Source: Rickettsia akari str. Hartford
Lineage (GTDB): Bacteria; Pseudomonadota; Alphaproteobacteria; Rickettsiales; Rickettsiaceae
Direction: 5' to 3'
DNA length: 64,000 nt
NCBI RefSeq assembly: GCF_000018205.1
Contig: NC_009881.1
Coordinates: 372,001-436,000 of the forward strand
The notes under the pieces were generated by a model. That model was not told where the DNA came from. It was given only the letters and a program-made list of their open reading frames with translations, and searched no databases. Shown piece after piece: positions 8,497 through 16,396 of the stretch. A program made the translations under genes and the position numbers. Numbering within the stretch: position 1 is the stretch's first letter; the number at the start of each line of letters is the position of its first letter.

Positions 8497-9783
8497 TTAA
8501 TTTTTCCAAAAAGTAACTTTCACCATTTTATAATGATAAAATAGTGATCCTACGGAGCTGAGTAAGATTAGAACAAAATCTAATAATAGTTTTTGTCTAA
8601 ATAATAATTCGAGAATATTTATTTTGATAAAAAATAATGGGCTGATAGGTAACCCGCAGCTGCAAATAATAATAATTATAGTTAAAACTTTGTGAGAATT
8701 CTTTTTATAGCTTTCATTATAAGCATCTATCAAAAAAAGAGCTATTTTATTTATACTGTCTGCAAGTAATAAACTTGGTAAAATTATTATACCGCACTCA
8801 GTAACATATAATAGAAATACATAACCTATTTGAGTGAAACATGAATAAATGATAATATTCTTGAAGCCTTCTGCTCGGTAAGCAAAATACGGAGCTATAA
8901 TAAGAGTAGCTAAAGCAATAGGTTTTATAAAATTTGTAATAGAAGTTTTAATCGTCTCATAGCCTATAATAATATAAGTAAATTTGTATATTATATATAT
9001 TCCTATTATAGTGGAAATCCCTGCTAAATATACTAAAATAACTGAAGCCGTGTTATTATAAGCTCTCATCATCCAAAAGTGCATAGGGAAAAAAGCAGTT
9101 TTTAAAATAGCTCCTGTTAAGAAAAAACCGATAGCTATAGTGATTATGCGGGAATTAGTATGTTCCTGTAAATAAGCTGCAACATCATACATATTTAAGC
9201 TACCCGTAATGCTTAGTAAAAATCCTATGGCTATAAGAATAAGAGTTGCACTAATACTACCCATTATCAAGTAATCAAAAGCTCCAATTAAAGATTTTGG
9301 ATTATTACCTGAGGCTATCAATACATAGCTACTAAGTGCCGAAATTTCTATAAACACATATAAATTAAAGAAATCATTAGTAGCAATCATTCCTAAATAG
9401 CCCGTATGAGCGAATAATAGTATACCGTAAAATAAAGATTTTCTATTATTGTTGATATATTTTAAGATTGTTCTATTAGTAATCTTATGACAACAAACTA
9501 AAAAGAATAATAAAACCAAGTTAAGATAAATAATAATCGCTTGGTTTAGTGAATTTAGCCGATATTCTATTCCTACTTTTGAAGTCCATCCTCCCATAGT
9601 GTAAGATAATTCCGTATTTTGTACAATACTATATCCATAAACACTGACCAAAATGCTAGATAAAATGCAAATCGTAGTAATTACTCGTGCAAAGGTAATA
9701 AAGCGAAAAGATATTATTGAGAGTAAAGCCCCAAATAAAGGGAATAATATTTGTATGATAGGGAAATGGTTAGCTATGATCAT
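8497..9783 (-). CDS. MnhD/NuoN-like cation:proton antiporter subunit D
   Basis: The 428-residue polytopic membrane protein belongs to the same proton-translocating family as the two genes downstream. Landmarks are LKTAFFPMHFWMMRAYNN with the helix-7 lysine, and NDFFNLYVFIEISALSSYVLI with the conserved glutamate of helix 5. It is somewhat short for MnhD (about 490). The start overlaps the stop of the MnhC-like gene by four bases (ATGA), showing translational coupling. Together with MnhC it recalls the C-D order of Mrp/Mnh monovalent cation/H+ antiporters, which exchange sodium for protons, but the A, B, E, F and G genes are not in this window. Confidence 0.8.
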   Translation of the reverse strand: MIIANHFPIIQILFPLFGALLSIISFRFITFARVITTICILSSILVSVYGYSIVQNTELSYTMGGWTSKVGIEYRLNSLNQAIIIYLNLVLLFFLVCCHKITNRTILKYINNNRKSLFYGILLFAHTGYLGMIATNDFFNLYVFIEISALSSYVLIASGNNPKSLIGAFDYLIMGSISATLILIAIGFLLSITGSLNMYDVAAYLQEHTNSRIITIAIGFFLTGAILKTAFFPMHFWMMRAYNNTASVILVYLAGISTIIGIYIIYKFTYIIIGYETIKTSITNFIKPIALATLIIAPYFAYRAEGFKNIIIYSCFTQIGYVFLLYVTECGIIILPSLLLADSINKIALFLIDAYNESYKKNSHKVLTIIIIICSCGLPISPLFFIKINILELLFRQKLLLDFVLILLSSVGSLFYHYKMVKVTFWKN

Positions 9784-10115
9784 TTATCAAAATTAATTTC
9801 ATTGTCTGATATTGTACCAAAATGTTTATAAATTTGATATATTAAACTTAAAGCTACGCTAAGAGTAGCAAACCCAACTACTATAGCAGTTAGCATTAAT
9901 ACATGAGGCAACGGGCTATTATAAGTAGTTAGCCCATCTTGTAAAATAGGTACACCGCCTGTTTTAATTTTTCCGATACTTAAATAAAATACTAATACCG
10001 AACTTTGAAAAATTCCAAGCCCGATAATTTTATGAATATAATTACGGCTTGTAAGCATTATAAATAAGCCGCTAGTTAGTAAAATCAAAGTAAGAAAGTA
10101 TATTAAATGCGACAT
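9780..10115 (-). CDS. mnhC: MnhC/NuoK-like antiporter subunit C
   Basis: The 111-residue protein has three hydrophobic helices and the NuoK/MnhC pattern: a first helix ending LFIMLTSRNYIHKIIGLGIF, then QSSVLVFYLSIG, then PLPHVLMLTAIVVGFATLSV. The segment HVLMLTAIVVG is the conserved part of the third helix of MrpC. Length matches the family (about 110). It overlaps the D subunit by four bases. A family B repeat of about 115 bp separates it from virB9 upstream, so its promoter lies either there or inside the virB9 transcript. Confidence 0.88.
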   Translation of the reverse strand: MSHLIYFLTLILLTSGLFIMLTSRNYIHKIIGLGIFQSSVLVFYLSIGKIKTGGVPILQDGLTTYNSPLPHVLMLTAIVVGFATLSVALSLIYQIYKHFGTISDNEINFDK

Positions 10116-10165
10116 AATTATATTGTTATTGTAAGAAAAGCATTGTTACGTGAATCAGTTTCATC

Positions 10166-10282
10166 GTCATTGCGCGAAGAAATTGTAAGTTTCGACAAAG
10201 CAATCCAGTAAAAAATTTTGTACATCAGAATTTTTTTTAATTATTTTTTGGATTGCTTCGTCGCTTCAATCCTCGCAATGAC
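10166..10282. repeat. Family B palindromic repeat
   Basis: Ends GTCATTGCGCGAAGAA and CCTCGCAATGAC are inverted copies. Inner motifs TTTCGACAAAGCAATCCAG and TTTGGATTGCTTCGTCGC pair with one another, and TTTTGTACATCAGAATTTT lies at the centre. It stands between virB9 and the MnhC-like gene and could terminate or process the minus-strand virB8-virB9 transcript. Confidence 0.82.
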
Positions 10283-10293
10283 GTTGGTAGACA

Positions 10294-11046
10294 TTAATAT
10301 GCTTTGAAAGACTGATTAAATACACATGTGATTTTCTTCCCCTTACGTATAGCGAGCTTAGGAAAAACCTGTTCAAGTATCACCATATTAGGATTATCTT
10401 GAGCAAGGCGATAATTTACTAAAGATTCTCGCAGTGAATCATCTACAGCAAAAATACCAGAAATTTCAGCGTTTTTATCTCTAAACTGTAGATAAGTAAA
10501 TTCGCCGTCATCAAAAATTTTAACAGGCGCTATTTCTTCATTGCCGCTAATATAGTAATTAAAGTTATATTTTTCAGGATGAGTAAGATCGGGACTTGCT
10601 AGGGAAGTAGAAAAAGTTTGCATATGACCGCTCATGTTGTCATTTTCGTCATCCGGATAAAGAAATTTTACGTTAAAGACCATTTCAGGATCACGCATAT
10701 CAAGAGTTTCAGCGGCGTATAGTTCAAAGAAATAAGTCCGTTTATTAGTAATTAAAGTCATATTAGTAGTAGCATCCGGTTCCATCGGTTTAATAAAAAT
10801 CCTATGACCGGCAGGTACTATTTGCCATGAAGTAGTATCTCCCATAGAAATACTGACTATTTCCTCATCTCTTGCTAGTTCTATACTTGCTTGATAGCCG
10901 TAATATCCTGTGAATTTGAAAACATCGTCAGGGTTATAAGTCATAACTCTTAGACGCGGGTCTCGACCTAGAGGTCGTGATATAGTAAGAGCAAATACAT
11001 CTAATGTCAGTATTATAAAAGTACAAAATATTATTAGTGGCTTCAT
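10294..11046 (-). CDS. virB9: VirB9 (full-length rvhB9 copy), type IV secretion outer core
   Basis: The 250-residue protein has a cleavable signal peptide (MKPLIIFCTFIILTLDVFAL) and the two-domain VirB9/CagX layout. The N-terminal domain holds YNPDDVFKFTGYYGYQASIE and WQIVPAGHRIFIKPMEPDAT followed by NMTLITNKRTYFFEL. The C-terminal domain holds NYYISGNEEIAPVKIFDDGE and TYLQFRDKNAEISGIF, the part that binds VirB7. VirB9 forms the outer-membrane core complex with VirB7 and VirB10. It lies one base downstream of the virB8 stop on the minus strand. A second, shorter VirB9 lies at 13158; the two share the N-terminal domain pattern. This copy corresponds to the complete paralogue of the rickettsial rvh system. 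Confidence 0.92.
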   Translation of the reverse strand: MKPLIIFCTFIILTLDVFALTISRPLGRDPRLRVMTYNPDDVFKFTGYYGYQASIELARDEEIVSISMGDTTSWQIVPAGHRIFIKPMEPDATTNMTLITNKRTYFFELYAAETLDMRDPEMVFNVKFLYPDDENDNMSGHMQTFSTSLASPDLTHPEKYNFNYYISGNEEIAPVKIFDDGEFTYLQFRDKNAEISGIFAVDDSLRESLVNYRLAQDNPNMVILEQVFPKLAIRKGKKITCVFNQSFKAY

Positions 11047-11047
11047 A

Positions 11048-11746
11048 TTATTTCTGATTTTTATTCCTTAATAACTTTAGCTTGTAACTAGTAACGGTAA
11101 AATTGAATGGCATATCAGGTGATGTACTTGCACTGATAGAATCCATTATAAATCCGATTCTTGCTTCCCATACCATATTTTCTAAAATTTCACCCGTACT
11201 ATTTTGGGCCAATGATTCAAAAGTAACAACTGCCTCGGTATCGTTTATATTGTTAATTGATAATACATTAATTGAGCGTCTATATAATTTTTGATATCTT
11301 ATGACCGGTGATAATGAGTTATCAATATTCATAAAATTAGCAAATTGCATATAAACAATACTCGTAGAAGCATTTTTGATAAAGGTAAATTGTTCTTTTA
11401 ATATATCGTAATTGTATTCTTCTCGTTGTTTTACATAATTCTGAAGCATAATATTTGCGACAGAAATATAAGGATTGGCGAGTGTTGAATGTTTAGTATT
11501 AGTAACGGTAGCGTGTTTTTCGGCATCATCTTTTATTAAATAACTTACTTTTTTATTTATTGGTAACAATATGTTAATATTTATACAAATTAAGATTAAT
11601 AATAAGGTAAAAAGCGTGCATATTAAAATCAGAAGACTTCTATGACTTAATGGTAAGATATACTTAAAATTATACCATTTTCTTGCATCAATAAAATATT
11701 CGCCGGATTTTATATATTCTTGTATTGCGTTGGTTAATGGGTCCAT
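11048..11746 (-). CDS. virB8: VirB8 (divergent-strand rvhB8 copy)
   Basis: The 232-residue bitopic inner-membrane protein has a short cytoplasmic N-terminus, one transmembrane helix (SLLILICTLFTLLLILICIN) and a periplasmic NTF2-like domain with YVKQREEYNYDILKEQFTFI, the conserved VirB8 helix region, and a closing beta-sheet containing NDTEAVVTFES. VirB8 is an assembly factor that nucleates the translocation channel. It is transcribed away from the virB7-virD4 operon and leads a virB8-virB9 pair with one base between them. It differs clearly from the second VirB8 at 12440, fitting the paralogous pair known in Rickettsia. Confidence 0.9.
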   Translation of the reverse strand: MDPLTNAIQEYIKSGEYFIDARKWYNFKYILPLSHRSLLILICTLFTLLLILICININILLPINKKVSYLIKDDAEKHATVTNTKHSTLANPYISVANIMLQNYVKQREEYNYDILKEQFTFIKNASTSIVYMQFANFMNIDNSLSPVIRYQKLYRRSINVLSINNINDTEAVVTFESLAQNSTGEILENMVWEARIGFIMDSISASTSPDMPFNFTVTSYKLKLLRNKNQK

Positions 11747-12209
11747 AATTACTAGATTAATATCTAATTTTATTCTGTTCTAACTCTATCATAATTATTA
11801 TAATATGATTATGATTTGTTAATTTAATGTTATTTACGCCATAAAATAAGCTTATATTGTTGCTACAATACCAAATATTGTTTAACTTTAAAATTAAAAT
11901 AAATAAATTATAAATTAAAATTATACAATAACAATTATTGATGGTAGTTATTATGCTATACTAGTCCCACTTGAAAAATTGGCGACAATATCTTTAATAA
12001 GTTCGCAGATAGACACGTATTAAGATACGCTCTGCTCCCAAGTGGCACTTCGTATAACTACTCTTTATTTACTGCAGAGTATAATAGTTTACAGTCTTTT
12101 TAATATTTTTTTCTATTTATAAATAGATTTTTTTAAAAAATGCTTGTGAACTATTGTATAGTAAGGTAATTTTAAAATAGTAACAAGAGAATTTAATAAT
12201 GTATTTAGA
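11747..12209. promoter_or_regulatory. divergent intergenic region between two halves of the rvh cluster
   Basis: These 463 bases separate the minus-strand virB8 from the plus-strand virB7 and must hold promoters for both directions. The sequence is very AT-rich on both flanks (about 11757-11960 and 12070-12200) with several TATAAT-like hexamers, for example TATACT near 11957 and TATAGTAAGG near 12157, but I cannot assign a start point. The centre is filled by a family D repeat. No additional open frame of note is present. Confidence 0.5.
11963..12072. repeat. Family D repeat between divergent rvh operons
   Basis: It contains CCCACTTGAAAAATTGGCGAC at the left and CTCCCAAGTGGCACTTCGTA at the right; CCACTTG and CAAGTGG are an exact inverted pair. 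Internally ACACGTATTAAGATACGCTC resembles the TATACGC segments of the other family D copies. Similar elements occur at 29815, 43969 and 62370, each in an intergenic region. Confidence 0.7.
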
Positions 12210-12389
12210 ATGTTAAAATCATTAAAGTTTCTATTAGTATTAACTATGCTTGCTCAATTACTGTCATGTACCCCTTCCGCTCCTTATGAAATTAAAAGTC
12301 CGTGTGTTTCTGCTGATATAGATGATGGATCGAGTTTAAGCGTAAATCCTTGTATAAGAAGACCGGTTAATTCAGTAAATATGGCATAA
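12210..12389 (+). CDS. virB7: VirB7-like outer-membrane lipoprotein (rvhB7)
   Basis: A 59-residue lipoprotein too short for many gene callers. The hydrophobic N-terminus MLKSLKFLLVLTMLAQLLSC ends in a lipobox (L-L-S-C) with the lipidation cysteine at residue 20. The mature part (TPSAPYEIKSPCVSADIDD...) has two further cysteines and ends RPVNSVNMA. VirB7 lipoproteins anchor the core complex in the outer membrane and bind the C-terminal domain of VirB9. An ATG eight codon positions upstream runs into a stop at once, so the start at 12210 is preferred. Position immediately before virB8, virB9 and virB10 supports the call. Confidence 0.88.
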   Translation: MLKSLKFLLVLTMLAQLLSCTPSAPYEIKSPCVSADIDDGSSLSVNPCIRRPVNSVNMA

Positions 12390-12439
12390 TAAGTAATAGT
12401 TTTATACAGTCACAATGTAATAATAAAAATACCTTTGAT

Positions 12440-13171
12440 ATGAATAATATATTTGGCTTCTTTAAATCAAGTAACAACTCGAAAAGCGGTTCAGGAGATA
12501 CACAAAATCAAGAAAGTATTAAATCGGCTAATCCTTTAAAAATTACTCAGAATTGGTATGAAGAGCGATCTGATAAGTTAATGGTTCAACGTAACTTACT
12601 TATCATATTAGTAATACTACTAACCATTTTTATGGTTGTGGCAACTTTAGTAATAGCATTTGTAGTAAAATCTAAACAGTTTGACCCTTTTGTTATTCAG
12701 CTTAATAGTAATACGGGGCATGCTTCGGTGGTAGAACCTATTTCATCGCCGGTATTAACGGCGGATGAGTCTCTTACAAGGTATTTTATAAAGAAATACA
12801 TAACGGCGCGGGAAACATATAATCCGGTTGATTTTACGACGATAGCGCGTACGATAATAAGATTATTTTCAACAAGTGGTGTTTATTATAATTATCTTGG
12901 CTATATAAGAAATAAAGATTTTGATCCTACGATAAAATATAAAGAAGATAACACTACATTTTTAGTAATAAAATCATGGTCAAAAATCGCAGCAGATAAA
13001 TATATAGTTAGATTTTCTGTAAATGAAACATCAGGAAGCCAATTAGTTTATAATAAAATAGCGGTAGTAAGTTATGCTTATGTGCCTATGCAATTAACAG
13101 ATTCAGAACTTGACATAAATCCGGTAGGGTTTCAAGTTAACGGATATAGGGTAGACGATGACAATAGTTAG
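12440..13171 (+). CDS. virB8: VirB8 (operon copy), type IV secretion channel assembly
   Basis: The 243-residue protein starts with a long polar cytoplasmic N-terminus rich in Ser and Asn, then a single transmembrane helix (NLLIILVILLTIFMVVATLV) near residues 53-75 and a periplasmic VirB8 domain. Typical segments are KYITARETYNPVDFTTIART and YIVRFSVNETSGSQLVYNKI, and the NPVGFQVNGYRVD end is a hallmark of VirB8 proteins. It has the complete domain and lies 50 bp after virB7. Its last 14 bases overlap the start of the short virB9, showing tight coupling. Of the two VirB8 copies in the window, this one keeps the NP-x-G-F-x-V terminus. Confidence 0.93.
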   Translation: MNNIFGFFKSSNNSKSGSGDTQNQESIKSANPLKITQNWYEERSDKLMVQRNLLIILVILLTIFMVVATLVIAFVVKSKQFDPFVIQLNSNTGHASVVEPISSPVLTADESLTRYFIKKYITARETYNPVDFTTIARTIIRLFSTSGVYYNYLGYIRNKDFDPTIKYKEDNTTFLVIKSWSKIAADKYIVRFSVNETSGSQLVYNKIAVVSYAYVPMQLTDSELDINPVGFQVNGYRVDDDNS

Positions 13172-13634
13172 ATTTTATTTTTTAGTTTTTGTATTATTAA
13201 GCGGTTTTACAGTACAACGAGAATGTACGCTTGTAGATGATCCATGTAATAATAGTAGCAATAATTATATAGATGATTTATCTATAACTAAGGATAATAG
13301 GATAAAAACTTATATATATAATCCAAATGAAGTTTATTTATTAGTTTTGCATTTTGGTTTTCAGTCGCATATAGAATTTGCTAAAAATGAAGAAATTCAA
13401 AATATAATTCTTGGGGATGCTTATGCTTGGAAAATAACTCCTTTGGCAAATAGATTATTTATTAAGCCTCTTGAAAAAGATATTCGTACAAATATGACTA
13501 TTATAACTAATAAAAGAACATATGAATTTGATATTGCTTCTACGGAACTTATGATGGGTAACGAAAGGGATTTAGTATATGTAATTAAATTTTACTATCC
13601 TAAGAAAAATAGTAATTACATGGCAAGGTTTTAA
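13158..13634 (+). CDS. virB9: truncated VirB9 paralogue (N-terminal domain only)
   Basis: The 158-residue protein carries a signal-like N-terminus and the VirB9 N-terminal domain: IYNPNEVYLLVLHFGFQSHI, WKITPLANRLFIKPLEKDIR and NMTIITNKRTYEFDIA, which align with the equivalent parts of the full-length copy at 10294. It ends after VIKFYYPKKNSN and has no C-terminal VirB7-binding domain. Because the frame ends cleanly and the surrounding operon is intact, it looks like a maintained short paralogue, which is known for the rickettsial rvh system, rather than fresh decay. It may occupy a subset of core-complex positions or act as a competitor; that is inference. Confidence 0.88.
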   Translation: MTIVRFYFLVFVLLSGFTVQRECTLVDDPCNNSSNNYIDDLSITKDNRIKTYIYNPNEVYLLVLHFGFQSHIEFAKNEEIQNIILGDAYAWKITPLANRLFIKPLEKDIRTNMTIITNKRTYEFDIASTELMMGNERDLVYVIKFYYPKKNSNYMARF

Positions 13635-13681
13635 TTGATGTGATTGCTGTGTGAGTGGGACTTGTCCGCACTGCTCGTCTT

Positions 13682-13711
13682 ATGTCATTCCCGCGTAGGC
13701 GGGAATGACAT
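13682..13711. repeat. Family C hairpin inside the rvh operon
   Basis: ATGTCATTCCCGC-GTAG-GCGGGAATGACAT is a perfect 13-bp inverted repeat with a 4-base loop. It lies between the short virB9 and virB10, where a transcript would fold into a strong stem. Because no T-run follows, it is more likely an RNA processing or stability element than an intrinsic terminator. Confidence 0.9.
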
Positions 13712-13778
13712 CTGGTAGTTTGCGATCCACGCGGGCAATGACAATAAAAACACTTTAACTAATATAATTTAGATAGAT

Positions 13779-15233
13779 ATGGCTGAAGAGCAAAATAATA
13801 ACGATAATAATAATAGCGGTTCTTTATCAGGAGCAGATGCTCCTGAAGTACAAAGAGAATTATCAAAAGTTTCGGTTGGCTTTAATAAGAGTATTGCGAT
13901 AGTAGTCGTAATTTGCGGTATTTTTATCTATATTTTTTATACTCTTTTTTTCGCTACTACAAAAGAAGAAATCCCAGAGACTCAAGTGCCGACTAATATT
14001 GTAAAACCTGTTACTGATGTTGATGATAATATTCCGGAGATTCCAAAGTTACCTGATCCGCCTAAGCTTGAGACGCCTACTGCTCCTCCACCACCACCTC
14101 CTCCGGTAGTAGAAGTTCCGCCGGTCTTGCCTCCGACTACTCCTGTGGAAGGTAAGACAGACAAAACGCTTCCATTGCCGCCGGTTTCGTTGCCTTCCAC
14201 TTCAGGAACATTAGTTGAGAGTGATGCAGAGAAGAAACGTCGTGAAGCAAAAAGAAAATCAGCTATAGTGTTAGTTGCTGGTGTAGAGCCTAAAAAAACA
14301 CCGGAACAGATTACAGCAGAAGCGACATTTAAAGATCGCGGTGATATGTCTTTGGTTCTCGGACGCGGTAAATTAATTGATGCAGTACTTGAGACGGCAA
14401 TAAATAGTGATCTCGGCGGTGAAATAAGAGCCATTATTAGTAGAGACGTATTTTCTGAGCAAGATAAAGTTATATTGATACCGAAAGGATCAAAAATATT
14501 CGGTAAATATGCAACCTCAACGTCGTCAGACAGTTACGGTAGAGTTTCTGTAATATGGGATAGAATTGATTTAACTAACGGTTATACTATAGAATTCGAC
14601 TCACCTGCAGTTGATAATTTAGGTAGACCAGGACTACAAGGGAGAGTTGATAATAAATATAAAGAACAATTTGCAAATGCCGTATTACAATCCGGCTTTA
14701 ATATAGGTCTTGCTAAAGTCCTTGATAGGTTAGTGCCGCCTCCTATAGATTCGCAGGCAGCAGCTACCAATACTGCTACGGCAACGCAATTGTTAAATAC
14801 TACTCAAACTATTGCGTCTAATACCGCTATGGATGCAAATACTAGGATAGTTACAATTTGTACTAATATACTTGCTGCTATTACCGATAAGACTTCGACT
14901 GCTTATACTACTATGACTCAAGCATGTACAACAGCACAGAATGCTTCTTCAGCGAATACTGCTGAGCAGAGACTTCAAACCTTAGTACAGGCAGTTAATA
15001 CGGCGGCTTCAAGTTTGCTTACTACTACCTCTATAGCATCAACTCCGACGCAAGCACAACAAGCTTCCACTCAAGCTTTTGCGGATGTGACGAATGTTGT
15101 ACAAAATATGATAACTCAGCAGCAGTTCAAGCCGACGACAACGGTTAATCAAGGTACGCCGGTTAGAATATACGTTAATAAGGATTATAAATTTCCAAAA
15201 GCCGTTTTATTAAAATCGAAGGTAATGCAATGA
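13779..15233 (+). CDS. virB10: VirB10, type IV secretion core scaffold
   Basis: The 484-residue protein spans inner and outer membranes and senses ATP use by VirB11/D4. The order is a cytoplasmic N-terminus, a transmembrane helix at about 38-58 (IVVVICGIFIYIFYTLFF), a proline-rich periplasmic region with PPPPPPPVVEVPPV, and the beta-barrel TrbI domain. Landmarks include LGRGKLIDAVLETAINSDLG, IPKGSKIFGKYATS and RIYVNKDYKFPKAV. A threonine- and alanine-rich segment between residues 330 and 440 forms the antenna region and is longer than in the plasmid systems. Its stop overlaps virB11 by four bases. Confidence 0.95.
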   Translation: MAEEQNNNDNNNSGSLSGADAPEVQRELSKVSVGFNKSIAIVVVICGIFIYIFYTLFFATTKEEIPETQVPTNIVKPVTDVDDNIPEIPKLPDPPKLETPTAPPPPPPPVVEVPPVLPPTTPVEGKTDKTLPLPPVSLPSTSGTLVESDAEKKRREAKRKSAIVLVAGVEPKKTPEQITAEATFKDRGDMSLVLGRGKLIDAVLETAINSDLGGEIRAIISRDVFSEQDKVILIPKGSKIFGKYATSTSSDSYGRVSVIWDRIDLTNGYTIEFDSPAVDNLGRPGLQGRVDNKYKEQFANAVLQSGFNIGLAKVLDRLVPPPIDSQAAATNTATATQLLNTTQTIASNTAMDANTRIVTICTNILAAITDKTSTAYTTMTQACTTAQNASSANTAEQRLQTLVQAVNTAASSLLTTTSIASTPTQAQQASTQAFADVTNVVQNMITQQQFKPTTTVNQGTPVRIYVNKDYKFPKAVLLKSKVMQ

Positions 15234-16234
15234 ATGAAGAATTTGCAGCTTTAGAGACGTTTTTACTTCCTTTTAAAAATTTATTTGCTGAAGACGGTAT
15301 TAACGAGATTATGGTTAATAAGCCTGGAGAAGTATGGGTTGAAAAAAAAGGCGATATATATTCTAAGCAAATACCGGAATTGGATAGTGAGCATCTACTT
15401 TCATTAGGGCGTTTAGTTGCTCAATCTACCGAACAGATGATTTCGGAAGAAAAGCCTTTACTTTCTGCAACTTTGCCTAACGGTTACCGTATTCAAATAG
15501 TATTTCCTCCTGCTTGTGAGATAGGACAAATCATTTATTCTATAAGAAAGCCTAGCGGTATGACTCTAACTTTAGATGAGTACGCTAAAATGGGGGTATT
15601 TGATGATACTGCAACAGAGAGTTTAGTAGATGAAGATGTAGTAATGTTAAATAATTTCTTAGCTGAAAAAAAGATTAAAGAATTTATTAGATATGCAGTT
15701 GTTTCAAAGAAAAATATCATAATTAGTGGTGGTACTTCAACCGGTAAAACTACTTTTACTAATACAGCACTTACTGAAATACCTGCAAGAGAAAGATTAA
15801 TTACTGTAGAAGATGCTCGTGAGGTTGTGCTATCAAGCCATCCTAACAGAGTGCATTTACTTGCTTCCAAAGGAGGACAGGGGCGTGCAAATGTTACTAC
15901 TCAAGATTTAATAGAGGCATGTTTGCGTTTAAGACCGGATAGAATTATAGTAGGTGAGCTTCGAGGTAAGGAAGCTTTTAGTTTTTTGCGTGCTATTAAT
16001 ACAGGTCATCCCGGTTCAATATCAACACTGCATGCCGATAGCCCTGCTATGGCTATTGAGCAGTTAAAGCTTATGGTTATGCAAGCAGATCTTGGTATGC
16101 CGCCTGAAGAAGTAAAGAAGTATATTTTAACCGTTGTAGATATAGTTGTGCAGTTAAAACGCGGTAGCGATGGGAAAAGATATGTTTCGGAAGTGTATTA
16201 TAAGAATAATAAGAACGCTGAAGGTATGGTGTAG
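15230..16234 (+). CDS. virB11: VirB11 secretion ATPase
   Basis: This 334-residue hexameric AAA-type ATPase sits at the inner-membrane base of the machine and powers pilus assembly and substrate passage. The N-terminal domain holds GINEIMVNKPGEVWVEKKGD. The C-terminal domain has the Walker A GGTSTGKTTFTN, the Asp-box region VEDAREVV, the Walker B-like RPDRIIVGELRGKEAFSFL and the His-box TGHPGSISTLHADSP. Length is normal. The start ATG overlaps the virB10 stop (ATGA). A family A repeat follows before virD4. Confidence 0.97.
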   Translation: MNEEFAALETFLLPFKNLFAEDGINEIMVNKPGEVWVEKKGDIYSKQIPELDSEHLLSLGRLVAQSTEQMISEEKPLLSATLPNGYRIQIVFPPACEIGQIIYSIRKPSGMTLTLDEYAKMGVFDDTATESLVDEDVVMLNNFLAEKKIKEFIRYAVVSKKNIIISGGTSTGKTTFTNTALTEIPARERLITVEDAREVVLSSHPNRVHLLASKGGQGRANVTTQDLIEACLRLRPDRIIVGELRGKEAFSFLRAINTGHPGSISTLHADSPAMAIEQLKLMVMQADLGMPPEEVKKYILTVVDIVVQLKRGSDGKRYVSEVYYKNNKNAEGMV

Positions 16235-16244
16235 CGTACTTACT

Positions 16245-16321
16245 GTCATCCCCTGATCAAGGCCACGGGATCCATAAAAAAATAAAAAAAGTTGGATTCC
16301 GCGATCAAGTTTTGGGATGAC
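16245..16321. repeat. Family A palindromic repeat between virB11 and virD4
   Basis: It begins GTCATCCCCTGATCAAGGCC and ends GATCAAGTTTTGGGATGAC, with GGATCCATAAAAAAATAAA in the middle. The arms are imperfect inverted copies. It occupies most of the gap inside the rvh operon and could set the level of virD4 expression or RNA cleavage. Confidence 0.8.
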
Positions 16322-16396
16322 ACTGGGAAAGTCACTTCACGCAAAAACCCTTCACACAAAAACTAACATATAAGTAAAAACTAGGAAGCTCAGTTC

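Noticed and set aside
13982..14434. 150-codon open frame on the minus strand within virB10
   Set aside because: It is the antisense of the proline-rich virB10 region, is glycine-rich for that reason, and has no independent support.
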